Assembly: GCA_963770635.1 (NCBI GenBank)
Contig: CAVYQI010000003.1
Location: 248,001-312,000 of the forward strand
Direction: 5' to 3'
Length of the DNA: 64,000 bases
From: DASZIT01 sp963770635
GTDB taxonomy: Bacteria > Actinomycetota > Acidimicrobiia > Acidimicrobiales > RAAP-2
Shown here piece by piece: positions 8,911 through 18,578 of this stretch (its first letter is position 1; every line of letters starts with the position of its first letter). Under the pieces are notes generated by a model. That model saw nothing but the letters and a program-made list of their open reading frames with translations, searched no databases and was not told where the DNA came from. Position numbers and translations under genes: made by a program.

Positions 8911-9708
8911 TCACACCCGGTCGTGAGTGTCCGCCCAGTGCGTCTGAAGATCCTTCTTGGTAACGGCCAGATAGGCCACCAGGCCGACGATGACGGCCAG
9001 CAATACCAGGCTCACATGTCCATCGCCCCACCCCATCCCGCCGAGGAGGGTCGGCTTGCCCGCCCAGTCGGCGAACGACGCGCCCACCGGACGGGTGATG
9101 ATGTAAGCGAACCAGAACGAGAAGATGGGGTTCCAATGGAAGCGCCAGAACCCCACCGCGGGAATTGCGATCACTCCGACAAAAAGGAGGAACGAGAAGC
9201 CGTAGCCGAGATGGAAGGTGATGGCCGTCAGGTCCCCGACGGCGGTGCCCAGGGCAAAGGTGGCAACCACCGCCGCCCAATAGAACAGTTCTCGCCGCGG
9301 GGTGTCGATGCTGTGGATCGAGAGCGTCTTTTCGTACTTCTGCCAGGTCACGAACACCGCGACGAGGACGACGGCGAAAAATGGAGCCGACGCGGCATAC
9401 GGCACCCCAAACCCGACGTGGAGCACGTCGGCACACATGGTGCCGAACACTCCGACCATGACCACCGCGAGCCAATAGATCCAGGCCACGTACCGGCGCA
9501 TCCTGAACTGCAGACCCAGCGCGAACACAAAGCCGACAAACCCGAGTCCCACGGCCGCGGCCGGGCTCATGGCGTGAACCAGGTAGTCCGACGTCGACTC
9601 CCCCAGGGCGGTCGACAGGGCCTTGATGACCCAGAAGTAGACGGTGACCTCCGGAACCCGGAGGGCCCGCCGGGCCGGGATTCTCGACGTCCTCATGCGC
9701 TCGGTCAT
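8911..9708 (-). CDS. DUF347 (COG4705-like) membrane protein
   Basis: About 265 aa from ATG 9708; the upstream extension to 9993 is Arg/Ser/Pro-rich shadow over the neighbouring oxidase gene. Two copies of the family repeat can be read: 'VTVYFWVIKALSTALGESTSDYL' (in part) near the start and 'FYWAAVVATFALGTAVGDLTA' in the middle, each an amphipathic membrane segment with a conserved small-Gly/Glu-or-Asp core. About eight membrane helices in total. The family is uncharacterised; transport has been suggested but is not shown here. Confidence 0.8.
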   Translation of the reverse strand: MTERMRTSRIPARRALRVPEVTVYFWVIKALSTALGESTSDYLVHAMSPAAAVGLGFVGFVFALGLQFRMRRYVAWIYWLAVVMVGVFGTMCADVLHVGFGVPYAASAPFFAVVLVAVFVTWQKYEKTLSIHSIDTPRRELFYWAAVVATFALGTAVGDLTAITFHLGYGFSFLLFVGVIAIPAVGFWRFHWNPIFSFWFAYIITRPVGASFADWAGKPTLLGGMGWGDGHVSLVLLAVIVGLVAYLAVTKKDLQTHWADTHDRV

Positions 9709-9799
9709 CGGGGCAGCATGCCGCGGCGGCCTTGGAGTGCCAAATCGCCTTCGGATTCCCGAAATGCGGCGGGCTCGCCTTGGCGAGAAGGGCGTGCGC

Positions 9800-11321
9800 T
9801 CAGGCTCCCACCGGAACGGATTGGGCGAAAGAGAAGACGTTGTCCGGATCCCATTCGAGCTTGGCTTGCATGAGGCGCGGGAGATTCTCCCCGTAATAGG
9901 CGGTCTGCCAGTTGGGCAGGGAAGGGTCGATGAAGTTCTGGTACGCCTGATCGGTGACGAAAGGCGTGAGCGCCTGGTAGAAGTCGTTGGCATAGACCAA
10001 ATTCGCGTCGATGACTTCCTGAGGATCCGAGTTGCTCCAGGAACTCCCGACCACCGCCAACCATGAAGCGTCCCGGTGCACGAACGCGGTGTCGATTGCC
10101 GCCGGCCGGTTCATCGCACCCCCCCAGGCGAACAGCGTGAAGCCCACAGCCGAGCTGTTGGCGCTGCCTGGCCAACGCTCGACCCAGCTCATGGCTGTCT
10201 CGACACAGGAAGCGCCGAAGCCGGCAGGTCCGACGTAGGACGACTTCTCGGTGAACGAGCCGGTAGGGACGTTGGACGCGAAGAACTCGAGCGCCTTCTC
10301 GTAAGGGAGGGATTGGATCACCTTCGTGATCGGTGCCACGGCTCCGAGCACGGGCGCCAGCAGCGCCTCGAGCTCCCCGGGGGTGCCGAACCACTGGCCG
10401 AGCGCGCTCATCGACAGCGCGTTCCGATCAGTGGCCGGAGGTTTCGTCCCCGTCACGTCGAGGCCGATCCGGGCCGAGAGCCGGTCGGGGGCCTCCGCCA
10501 TGAGCTGGTTGAAGGCGGTCATCACCGCCGGGGCCTGATCCCATGCCCACCCGAGTTTGTAGACCGACAGCGCGCCGACGGGCGTGGTGGCGACCGTGTA
10601 GTCGAGGTTCACCCCGAAGTTCCCGCCACCTCCGCCCCTGAGGGCCCAGAACAGATCGCTGTTGGTATCGGCGTCGGCGGTAACTTGTCTCCCGTCGGCA
10701 GTGACCATCGTGGTACTGACCAACTTGTCCACTCCGAGGCCGAGATAACGGGAGTTGAAGCCGAAGCCGCCGCCGAGCATGAATCCACCGATGCCAACGG
10801 TCGGGCAGCGTCCAGTTGGAACCATGAGCCCGCGGCTGGGCAATAAGCCGGTCAGGTCCCGGTTCTGGACACCGCTCCCCAGCCGAACGGTACCGCTGGC
10901 CGCATCCACATTCACGCTGTCCATGTCCTTCAAACTGATCAGCAGCCCCGAGGTAGCCGAGAACCCGCCGTAGCTGTGCCCGCCGGAACGCACCACGAAG
11001 GGGACGTGGTGACTGCGCGCCCAGAGGATGCATTGGCTGACGTCACCGTTCGCCTGACATGCGGCGATCCCCTGGGGCTGAACGTCGGCATACCTGGCGT
11101 TGTAGGGTCGGGCCAACGCCCGAAATCGAGGATCGCCAGGCCGGAGCAACGGACCCCTCAGGTGCCGAGCCAGCTCCTGCCAGATATCTGCCTTCGCCGG
11201 GGATGGTGCGGCCGATGGGGACGAGCAGCCGGCCATCGATGCGCCGGTGGCCGCGGCCCCGGCCACCACCGCGGCGGACTTGAGGGAATTGGCGACGATC
11301 AATCGCCCCGTCCCTTGACAT
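9800..11321 (-). CDS. Secreted FAD-linked oxidase, berberine-bridge type (interrupted by +1 frameshift)
   Basis: FAD-binding PCMH domain with 'VRSGGHSYGG' (8-alpha-histidyl attachment) and 'GRCPTVGIGGFMLGGGFG' (Cys for a possible second covalent link), then a C-terminal BBE segment ending 'YYGENLPRLMQAKLEWDPDNVFSF'. In the in-frame ORF the N-terminus is senseless, but the adjacent frame supplies MSRDGAIDRRQF; removing one C from the run at 11284-11286 gives 'RRQFLKSAAVVAGAAATG' plus 'MAGC', a Tat signal with lipobox. The restored protein is 506 aa. It should oxidise a carbohydrate, alcohol or alkaloid-like substrate outside the cytoplasm with O2. Confidence 0.88.
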
Positions 11322-11465
11322 CGCGGCAGCGTACAGGGCCGACCTCGAGTGCAAGTAGGAGGACCGTAGGGAGGGGGCATTTGTCCCCGAAGTGGAGTTA
11401 ATGTCAGAGGGATGCATCACCTCTGAATGTTCTGATCCTGCGTCGCCGACCAGGTTGCTTCCTGG

Positions 11466-11511
11466 CTGGAGCGTGCCCGTGCTCCACCTGGCAGCGGGCG
11501 GCTTTGCCGCC
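11466..11511 (-). terminator. Possible transcription terminator after lhr
   Basis: Two short hairpins follow the lhr stop: one with TGGAGC/GCTCCA arms around 11466-11485 and one GGCGGC-TTT-GCCGCC at 11497-11511. Neither has a U-tract, so this would be a factor-dependent or weak terminator. Low certainty. Confidence 0.3.
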
Positions 11512-11545
11512 GCCCGAACGTAGGTCGGCGCGGGAACCGAAGTGC

Positions 11546-14500
11546 TCAGGTAGCCGTTGCGGTCATGGACCGATGTCCGTCGGCACCTGCGTCTTCCTCG
11601 ATCGGCGCTCCGTCACGGTAGGCCACCCACCGGTTCCGGACCGCCGGGACCCGTTCGCCGCCGACCACGGTGCCGATCAGGTTCAGCGGATCGGCGGCGT
11701 TCAACCGGACAATCCCACCGGTGTGCCCGGCGCGCCGGACCCGACGGAGATGGTCGACGGCCTCGGGGAGCGCGTACTGCTCGCCGGAGAACCCGGTGAC
11801 GAAGCGGCCGCCGCGCACCAGCCCCCGTGCCTCGAACCGGCGGAGTGCCCACATGACCTCTCGCCATGGAACCGAGAGGGATTCGCGCGCCGTGAGATCC
11901 CAAAACACCACACCCCAGCGGGTGAGGAGTTGGGCAGCGACGTTCTCGGCCAAGGCGTCCGGATCCATCTCGCTCCCGCACCGGGCATCGACCTCGGCAA
12001 CATCATTGCCCGGCAGGAGGGCCCAACGCCCCTCTCCGCCCGCCCGCAACGTCTGCGCCCGCTGGGTCCCCAGGCGACCGCGGGCGTCGCTCCGGTGCCG
12101 CCGCCGCCATGTCTCCCGCGCCGACCACAAGGAGCGCACCGCCTGAAACCCGTCGGAGGTGACCAGACCCCGGGCCACCAGGTCCCACAAGCCCTCCTCC
12201 ACCTCAACCGGCAGTCGACCGGTCATCGCCCGCAACTCCGAGTGGAACAGTGCGCCACGCGACCGCAGTACCTGGAGGACGTCGTGGCCGGCTCCATGGA
12301 CCGGATCGCTCGGCACCGCATCGCCTCGGATGGCTTGCATCAGCCACGGCAGGTCGTCCCGCACGGTGAAGGTGATCGGAGTCGCCCGCGACGGGGTCGA
12401 CGCACCCCGGCCCGGCGCCTCGCCCTCCGTATACGAGCGCACCGACAGGCGTCCCCAGGCGACGTCGCCGGACATGCACAGGTCCTGGAGCCACTGGCCT
12501 TGGTACTGGGTGACCCGGGCCGGAAACACGGACTCCTCCCACGCCCCGGCCGCCAACTCGAAACCTTGGAGCTGGTCGATGACGGACAAGACACCGGCCC
12601 GTCCCTCCACCTGGGTTCCGGGGGTGATGTGCTGCCACTCGAGCAGAAAGCGCATGAAATCCTGGGGGCTCACCGGCTCGATCTCCCGGCGGAGGCGAGC
12701 ATGGGTGGAGGCGTGGATCCGGGCCAGCAGCCTCCGGGCACACCACTGCTCCTCGTCCGTCAGCGCGGGGTCGAAGCGCCCTCGAAGGGCAAACCCCTCG
12801 GCTTCGAGCCGGGCCAGACCTACCCGCACCCGGGATTCCGGGAGCCCGGGACGCGCCGCCAGCTTCGAGACGGTGATGGGCCCGGTGACCTCCAGATGGC
12901 CCCGCACCACGGTGGTCACCGCGGCGTCAGGTTCGATATCCCGATCGGAGCCCTCGGACACCAGGACGGGTGGGAGCGGCAGATCTGGACGGAACCCGCC
13001 GCCGGGCACCAGGGCTTCGACCCACGGTCGCCGCTCCAACACACACCACAATCCGCTCGCATCCAAACCAACCGGATCAATTTCCATGGCCCGTCCTGAC
13101 GCCACCAGCGCGTCGAACATCGGCTGCCACTCCTCCACCGGCCGGGTGACGACGTAGGACAGCAACAGGTCGTGGAGCTCTTCCGGGTCCCGGACGTCCG
13201 GCGCCGCCTCGCTCCGGATCCGGACCACTGCGTCCGCATCGAGGCGTCCGAGCTCGGCCTGTTCGAGCGGCAGCCCCCGCCGGAGCTGCACGGCGCGGGT
13301 CCGGCGCTCCTCCAGCGGGGCGTCGTCCAGGAAGGTGAAGGGCTTGCCGTTCAGGATCTCGTGAGCCAGCACTGACGGCTCGACCGAGTCGACGAAGTGG
13401 AGGCGGACCGCCCCCTGCTCCATGGCGCGTACCAACTCGCCCAACCCGTCGAGGTCCATCGCCTCGTGCAGACAATCGTCCATCGTCTGGCGCACCAGCA
13501 CGTGATCGGGCACCACCACCGGCCCGGGCGCCACGTTCTCCTGACAGGCGGCCAAGGCGGGGAACACCGCGGCCATCAGGTCGTCGGACTCCATCCTCTG
13601 AATGGGGAGCGGGTTCCGCTTGCCACCCCGGAACCGCAACACGGCCAGCGCCCGGTTGAGGTTCCATCGCCACCGGGCCGCGAAGAGCGGTGAGGTCAAC
13701 ACCGCCTGGGTCAACACCGTCTCCAGCGTCGCCGATCGGAGAAAGCCCGGCACGCTTTCGAGTGCGAAGCTGTGTTGCGGGCCGAGGGAGAGCACCACCG
13801 CATCGTCGTTGGCCGCGGCCTGGAGTTCGAAGTCGAACGTGGCGCAGAACCGTTTCCGGAGGGCCAACCCCAGTGCCTTGTTGATGCGACCACCAAACGG
13901 GGCGTGCACCACCAGCTGCATCCCGCCGGCCTCGTCGAAGAACCGCTCGAAGACGATGTCGTCCAGCGTGGGCACCACCCCCAGCCCTGTCCGGGCGATG
14001 GCCAGATAGTCGACCAACTGGGCGGCAGCCCCCTCCCCCAACCCGGTGGCATCCATCACGTACCGGCGGGCGGCTCGTCCGGCCTCGGTCGGCGAGACGC
14101 CACCGCCGCCGTCGCCCTCCCCGGTGATCAGCAGGTCGGCCACCTGGCCCCGCAGATCGGAGACACTGCGGGAGAGTTCCTTGGTTCGGCTCGGGGCCTC
14201 GCCGACCCAGAACGGGATGGTGGGGTGCATGCCCTCGGCGTCGGTGACCCGGACCACGCCCTGCTCCACCCGGCGTATCCGCCAGGAGTGGGTGCCGAGC
14301 AGAAATACGTCGCCGACCATGGACTCGATGGCAAAGTCTTCGTTCACCGTCCCCACCGGAGTGTCGCCCGGGTCGGCCAGCACCCGGTAATCGCCGACCT
14401 CGGCGATGGCCCCGCCGCTGGTCAGCGCGGCCAGCCGGGCCCCGCGACGGGGTCGGAGCACGCTATTGACCCGGTCCCGGTGGAGGTAGGACATGTGCTG

Positions 14501-15937
14501 CCCCCGGCCCGTTTCGATTCCTTCGGACAGCAGTTGCACCACCGCGTCGAAGTCGCTCCGCTCCAGACGGGCGTAGGGAGCCGCCCGGCGGAAGAGGTTG
14601 AAGAGATCGTCCTCGCGCCACTCCTCGGCCGCCGCCACCTCCGCCACCACGTGCTGGGCCAGGATGTCCAGCGGGGCCTCGGGCATGACGGTGGCGTCGA
14701 GGTCTCCCGAGCGGACCGACGCCAGGAGGGCGGCGCACTCCACCAACTCGTCCCGGGTGAGGGGAAAGACGATGGCCTCGGGAATCCCGGCCAGGGAGTG
14801 ATTGGACCGACCGGCGCGCTGGAGCATGGTGGCGATGCTCCGGGGCGAGCCCACCTGGCACACCAGTTCCACCGGCCCGATGTCAATGCCGAGCTCGAGT
14901 GAGGCGGTGGCCACCAGCGCTCGGAGCTCGCCGGCCCGGAGGCGCTCCTCCACCCGTAGCCGTCGCTCTTTGGAAAGGCTCCCGTGGTGGGCGGCCACAT
15001 CGTCGGCGCCCAGCCGTTCCCCCAGCAGGTGGGCCAGGCGCTCCGACATCCGCCGGGTATTGACGAACACCAGGGTGGTCCGGTGACTACGCACATGCTC
15101 GGCGATCTGGTCGATCACCTCCCCGAACTGCTCGGTGGACGCCACCGCCCCCAGCTCGCTGCCGGGCACCTCGACCGAGACACGGAGGTCACGCCGATGC
15201 CCGCAGTCGACGATTGCCGCCGTCTGGGACCCGTCGGATTCGGGGTCGATGCCGGTCAGGAGCTCGGCCACCCGCTCGATCGGGCGTTGGGTGGCCGAGA
15301 GGCCAATGCGCTGCGGACGGCGGTCCCCGAGGTTGACGTGGTCGAGCCGCTCGAGGGTGAGGGTCAGGTGCGACCCCCGCTTGTCCCGGGCCATGGCGTG
15401 GATCTCGTCGACGATCACCGTCTCCACCGATCCGAGCATCTGCCGGCTCTTGGCCGCGGTCACCAGGAGGTACAGGCTCTCGGGGGTGGTGACCAGGAAG
15501 GTCGGCGGCTTGGCCACCATGGCGGTCCGGGCGGAGGCGGGGGTGTCTCCGGTCCGCACCCCGATGGTCAGATTCGGGGCGCTGAGACCCAGTTCGTCGG
15601 AGATGGCGGCGATTTCGGTCAGGGGCCGCTCGAGGTTCTGATGGACGTCGACGGCCAGCGCTTTCAGCGGCGACACATAGACCACCCGGGCCCCGTCGAC
15701 CGCGTCACCGGCGGCATGGGCCCGGTAGAGGGCGTCGATGGCAACCAAGAAGCCGGTCAACGTCTTACCGGAACCGGTCGGCGCGGCGATCAACACGTCG
15801 GCCCCGCTCCGGATCAGCGGCCACCCCTCCACCTGGGGCTCCGAGGGTCCGGCCGGAAACTGGCGCTCGAACCACCGCGCCACCGCCGGATGGAACGTGC
15901 TCAGCACCCCGGGCGGGACGGTTTCGGTCAGGGCCAT
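11546..15937 (-). CDS. lhr: Large helicase-related ATP-dependent helicase Lhr
   Basis: 1463 aa, typical of actinobacterial full-length Lhr. The superfamily 2 core shows Walker A 'APTGSGKT' near residue 55, DExH box 'VIVDEIHAMARDKRGSHL', 'SATQRP', 'LVFVNTRRMSERLAHLLGERL', and motifs V/VI 'ATASLELGIDIG' and 'QRAGRSNH'. The Lhr-specific winged-helix and beta-barrel region and a C-terminal extension follow. Lhr is a 3'-5' ssDNA-dependent ATPase/helicase, DNA-damage induced in mycobacteria. One uninterrupted frame. It ends 225 bases upstream of the oxidase start. Confidence 0.95.
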   Translation of the reverse strand: MALTETVPPGVLSTFHPAVARWFERQFPAGPSEPQVEGWPLIRSGADVLIAAPTGSGKTLTGFLVAIDALYRAHAAGDAVDGARVVYVSPLKALAVDVHQNLERPLTEIAAISDELGLSAPNLTIGVRTGDTPASARTAMVAKPPTFLVTTPESLYLLVTAAKSRQMLGSVETVIVDEIHAMARDKRGSHLTLTLERLDHVNLGDRRPQRIGLSATQRPIERVAELLTGIDPESDGSQTAAIVDCGHRRDLRVSVEVPGSELGAVASTEQFGEVIDQIAEHVRSHRTTLVFVNTRRMSERLAHLLGERLGADDVAAHHGSLSKERRLRVEERLRAGELRALVATASLELGIDIGPVELVCQVGSPRSIATMLQRAGRSNHSLAGIPEAIVFPLTRDELVECAALLASVRSGDLDATVMPEAPLDILAQHVVAEVAAAEEWREDDLFNLFRRAAPYARLERSDFDAVVQLLSEGIETGRGQHMSYLHRDRVNSVLRPRRGARLAALTSGGAIAEVGDYRVLADPGDTPVGTVNEDFAIESMVGDVFLLGTHSWRIRRVEQGVVRVTDAEGMHPTIPFWVGEAPSRTKELSRSVSDLRGQVADLLITGEGDGGGGVSPTEAGRAARRYVMDATGLGEGAAAQLVDYLAIARTGLGVVPTLDDIVFERFFDEAGGMQLVVHAPFGGRINKALGLALRKRFCATFDFELQAAANDDAVVLSLGPQHSFALESVPGFLRSATLETVLTQAVLTSPLFAARWRWNLNRALAVLRFRGGKRNPLPIQRMESDDLMAAVFPALAACQENVAPGPVVVPDHVLVRQTMDDCLHEAMDLDGLGELVRAMEQGAVRLHFVDSVEPSVLAHEILNGKPFTFLDDAPLEERRTRAVQLRRGLPLEQAELGRLDADAVVRIRSEAAPDVRDPEELHDLLLSYVVTRPVEEWQPMFDALVASGRAMEIDPVGLDASGLWCVLERRPWVEALVPGGGFRPDLPLPPVLVSEGSDRDIEPDAAVTTVVRGHLEVTGPITVSKLAARPGLPESRVRVGLARLEAEGFALRGRFDPALTDEEQWCARRLLARIHASTHARLRREIEPVSPQDFMRFLLEWQHITPGTQVEGRAGVLSVIDQLQGFELAAGAWEESVFPARVTQYQGQWLQDLCMSGDVAWGRLSVRSYTEGEAPGRGASTPSRATPITFTVRDDLPWLMQAIRGDAVPSDPVHGAGHDVLQVLRSRGALFHSELRAMTGRLPVEVEEGLWDLVARGLVTSDGFQAVRSLWSARETWRRRHRSDARGRLGTQRAQTLRAGGEGRWALLPGNDVAEVDARCGSEMDPDALAENVAAQLLTRWGVVFWDLTARESLSVPWREVMWALRRFEARGLVRGGRFVTGFSGEQYALPEAVDHLRRVRRAGHTGGIVRLNAADPLNLIGTVVGGERVPAVRNRWVAYRDGAPIEEDAGADGHRSMTATAT

Positions 15938-16128
15938 CCCCCCATTTCACCATGGAGGTGTGACTTGTCATTCACCCGACTCGGGTTGGTCCCTGACCTC
16001 CGACTTTCTTGCCGGCTCGCGGATGGGAGCGGCTGCGAGTCGTCCTCCCCGCCACCAGCGGCGGTGACCACCTCGAGGGCGGCGGGACCGAGGTCGTTTC
16101 ACCGCCACTGTGAGAAACTTTGCCCGCC

Positions 16129-16692
16129 ATGGATTCCGGGGAATTCGCCTTTCGTCCGCTCACTCGTGAGGACTTTGGTCTGCTGTCGGAATGGATCAGT
16201 GCTCCGCACGTGGAGGTGTGGTGGGGCGAGGAATCGGACGCTGACTCAATCGAGGAGCGCTATGGCCCGATCGTCGACGGCACCGATTCGAGCGAGGTAC
16301 GCATCATCGAGCGCGAAGGTCAGCCGCTGGGACTCATCCAGCGGTACAAGCTTGCCGACAACCCCGCGTGGCAAACGACGCTCTCGGTGACGGGAACTCC
16401 GAACAATGCGGTCGGCATCGACTACCTCATCGGTGTGGAGCGATTCATCGGGCGTGGACTTGGACCCGAATTGATCGCCCGCTTCGTCAACGAGAGTTGG
16501 GATCAATATCCCGACATCGACGCGGTGGTCGTGAGCATCAACGAGAACAATCGCCGTTCGTGGCGGGCTCTCGAAAAAGTCGGCTTCCACCGGGCCTGGT
16601 CAGGCACACTCGAATCCGACGATCCGAGTGATGCGGGAACCAACCACGTCTATGTCCTGTATCGACCGGCTTCACGGGTGAGACGCGGGTAG
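16129..16692 (+). CDS. GNAT N-acetyltransferase, aminoglycoside 6'-acetyltransferase-like
   Basis: 187 aa from ATG 16129 (a TTG nine bases upstream is also open). The order 'FRPLTREDFGLLSEWISAPHVEVWWG', 'GTPNNAVGIDYLIG', 'GRGLGPELIARFV' (acetyl-CoA P-loop) and 'NENNRRSWRALEKVGFHRA' matches the Acetyltransf_8/AAC(6')-Ib-like branch of GNAT. Substrates in this branch include aminoglycosides but also siderophore or unknown amines, so resistance is only one possibility. Stands alone between lhr and a gene-poor stretch. Confidence 0.85.
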   Translation: MDSGEFAFRPLTREDFGLLSEWISAPHVEVWWGEESDADSIEERYGPIVDGTDSSEVRIIEREGQPLGLIQRYKLADNPAWQTTLSVTGTPNNAVGIDYLIGVERFIGRGLGPELIARFVNESWDQYPDIDAVVVSINENNRRSWRALEKVGFHRAWSGTLESDDPSDAGTNHVYVLYRPASRVRRG

Positions 16693-17022
16693 GTCCCCGT
16701 CGGGTTTCAACGCCGGCGGGGGGCCACGAGGCGCGGATGGCGATGCCGGGGCCTATGAAGTCCAGGTTCGATCACGACTTCGTGGCCGGCGGCCTCCGGC
16801 ACCGCCGCGTTCAGGAGTCGTCTTCCCTCTTTGGCCACCGCGGTGGCGTCACGCTTGAGGAGAGGTGCGAAGGGGACAACCGTCAACATGACGACGTGAT
16901 CCCACGATCGACTCATCCGCCATAAGGCCGTACCATGCCGTCGACGGTGGCTGAGGACCTGGTTGCTCATGACCGAACCGCCATGCGAGATGGCGGGTGC
17001 CGGTTCACAAACCGGCGGCAGG
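16693..17022. other. Gene-poor stretch
   Basis: 330 bases. The only sizeable frame (minus strand, 16707-16970) codes for an Arg/His-rich peptide without family features and with no ribosome binding site I can defend. No RNA gene recognised. Confidence 0.35.
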
Positions 17023-17499
17023 TTACCCAGCCGAAGCGGTGATGTTCTGGAGCCGCAGTTCGCCGTGGGCCACGAGCTTCCCGGCTCCGTCCCGGACGTC
17101 GACCTGCCACAGCTGCTGGGTGCGGCCTTGGTTGAGGGCGACGGCCTCCACGTTGACCCGACCCGCGGTGACCGACCGCAGGAATTGGGCGGTGTTGGTC
17201 AGCCCGACCGCCACCATCCCCTGGTCCTTCACCGCGGTGCTGGCCCCGATGCTGGCGGCACTCTCGATGGCGGTGGTGTACACCCCGCCATGCACGATGC
17301 CCCACGGGGTGTGGTGCTCCGGCCCGAGGTCGATGTGCCCGCTGACCCGGGTGCCGGTGACCTCGTCAATGATCAGGCCGGCGGCGGCAACAAAGGCACT
17401 TCCCGCCTCCAGCGAGACGGCGTCGAGGCTCGGCGCTCCTTTGGAGGCCGTCGCCGTCGAATCGCTCACGCCCTGGTGCTCTGTGGCGGTTTCGCTCAC
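17023..17499 (-). CDS. PaaI-family hotdog thioesterase
   Basis: 158 aa. A hotdog fold is indicated by 'GIVHGGVYTTAIESAASIGAS', where HGG precedes the central helix, followed by strands 'GRVNVEAVALNQGRTQQLWQVDV' and 'KLVAHGELRLQNI'. These enzymes hydrolyse acyl- or aryl-CoA thioesters. About 28 N-terminal residues are low complexity, so a later start is possible. It is divergent from the second thioesterase-like gene at 17645. Confidence 0.85.
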   Translation of the reverse strand: MSETATEHQGVSDSTATASKGAPSLDAVSLEAGSAFVAAAGLIIDEVTGTRVSGHIDLGPEHHTPWGIVHGGVYTTAIESAASIGASTAVKDQGMVAVGLTNTAQFLRSVTAGRVNVEAVALNQGRTQQLWQVDVRDGAGKLVAHGELRLQNITASAG

Positions 17500-17644
17500 T
17501 GAACGACTCTACGGCATTGCGTTCTATCACGCAACCCACTAGGGTCCCGGGGGTGAAAGGGAAGCGGTTGTCGCAGACGCAGTGTTGGGTGGGGCAGGGC
17601 TCGGGGGTGGTCGACGAATTCGGTGCGACGACCCGGCGAGGCTC

Positions 17645-18469
17645 ATGACCACGTCGGCGCCGAGCCTTCCGGCCTCCTCCTTTTCCGAAGTGAGCAAGTT
17701 GGTCGCCGGCCGGCCTGGGTATTTCGACGCCGACGTCAACGCCGAGTGGACCATCGGCGGGAAGCCCAACGGTGGCTATCTCCTGGCCATGCTGGGCCGA
17801 GCCGCCGCCTCCGTGTCTCGACACCGCGACGTCATCGCCGCCAGCGCCCACTACCTCCACTCCCCCGACCCCGGCCCCGTGGTCATCGAGGCCGACGTGC
17901 TTCGAACTGGACGTTCGGCGAGCCAGGTCCATGCCCGGATGAGCCAGGGGGACCAAGTCTGCGTCGAAGCCCTGCTGACCACCACCCGGCTCGAAGCCAC
18001 GGTCCCCTTCTGGGATCGGGGTCTGCCGGCGATGAGCCAGATCGCCTTTGAGGACTGCACCCGATTGGTCCCCCGGACGCCGAACGGGATCCCGGTCGCG
18101 CTGATGGAGCAAATCGAGGTGAGGCTGGAGCCCGGGTCGGATTCCTTCATCACCGGCGAGCCGAGCGGGCAGGGCGAGTTGCGCGGCTGGTTGGCACTTC
18201 CGGAAGGCGAACCATTCGATCCGGCTTCACTGCTCTTTGCGGTCGATGCCTTTCCCCCGGCAACCTTCGACATCGAGTTCACCGGCTGGGTGCCCACCCT
18301 CGAGTTGACGGTCTATGTGCGGGCCCTGCCGGCGCCGGGTCCGGTTCGGATTCTGCAACGAGCGCACCTGATCGATGCGCAGCGGGTCGACGAGTCGTGC
18401 TTCGTCTGGGACCACGCCGGCCGTCTGGTCGCGCAAGGGACTCAGCTCGCCGGCATTCGCCTCGGATGA
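17645..18469 (+). CDS. Acyl-CoA thioesterase, TesB-like double hotdog
   Basis: About 274 aa from ATG 17645 (MTTSAPSLPASSF); the frame extends upstream to 17582 but that part lacks family features. First hotdog: 'WTIGGKPNGGYLLAMLGRAA', 'DVIAASAHYLHSPDPGPVVIEADVLRTGRSASQVHARM' (in blocks). Second hotdog ends 'DESCFVWDHAGRLVAQGTQLAGIR', a typical thioesterase-family terminus. Likely hydrolyses medium or long acyl-CoA. Together with the divergent PaaI-like gene it forms a thioesterase pair. Confidence 0.83.
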   Translation: MTTSAPSLPASSFSEVSKLVAGRPGYFDADVNAEWTIGGKPNGGYLLAMLGRAAASVSRHRDVIAASAHYLHSPDPGPVVIEADVLRTGRSASQVHARMSQGDQVCVEALLTTTRLEATVPFWDRGLPAMSQIAFEDCTRLVPRTPNGIPVALMEQIEVRLEPGSDSFITGEPSGQGELRGWLALPEGEPFDPASLLFAVDAFPPATFDIEFTGWVPTLELTVYVRALPAPGPVRILQRAHLIDAQRVDESCFVWDHAGRLVAQGTQLAGIRLG

Positions 18470-18578
18470 GGGCCACGAAGCCGACGCCTTCTGAAAAACC
18501 GTCCCGACGCCGCGGGTGCCGGTTTCGGGGTGCAATCAGGCGGCGGAGACTGAGAGCCGCCCGGTAGAGTCTGGCCTG

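Noticed and set aside
14984..16390. 468-codon plus-strand frame over the lhr start and the acetyltransferase
   Set aside because: Antisense to lhr and out of frame with the GNAT gene; composition is typical of shadow frames.
16707..16970. 87-codon minus-strand frame in the gap after the acetyltransferase
   Set aside because: Arg/His-rich, no ribosome binding site, no recognisable family.
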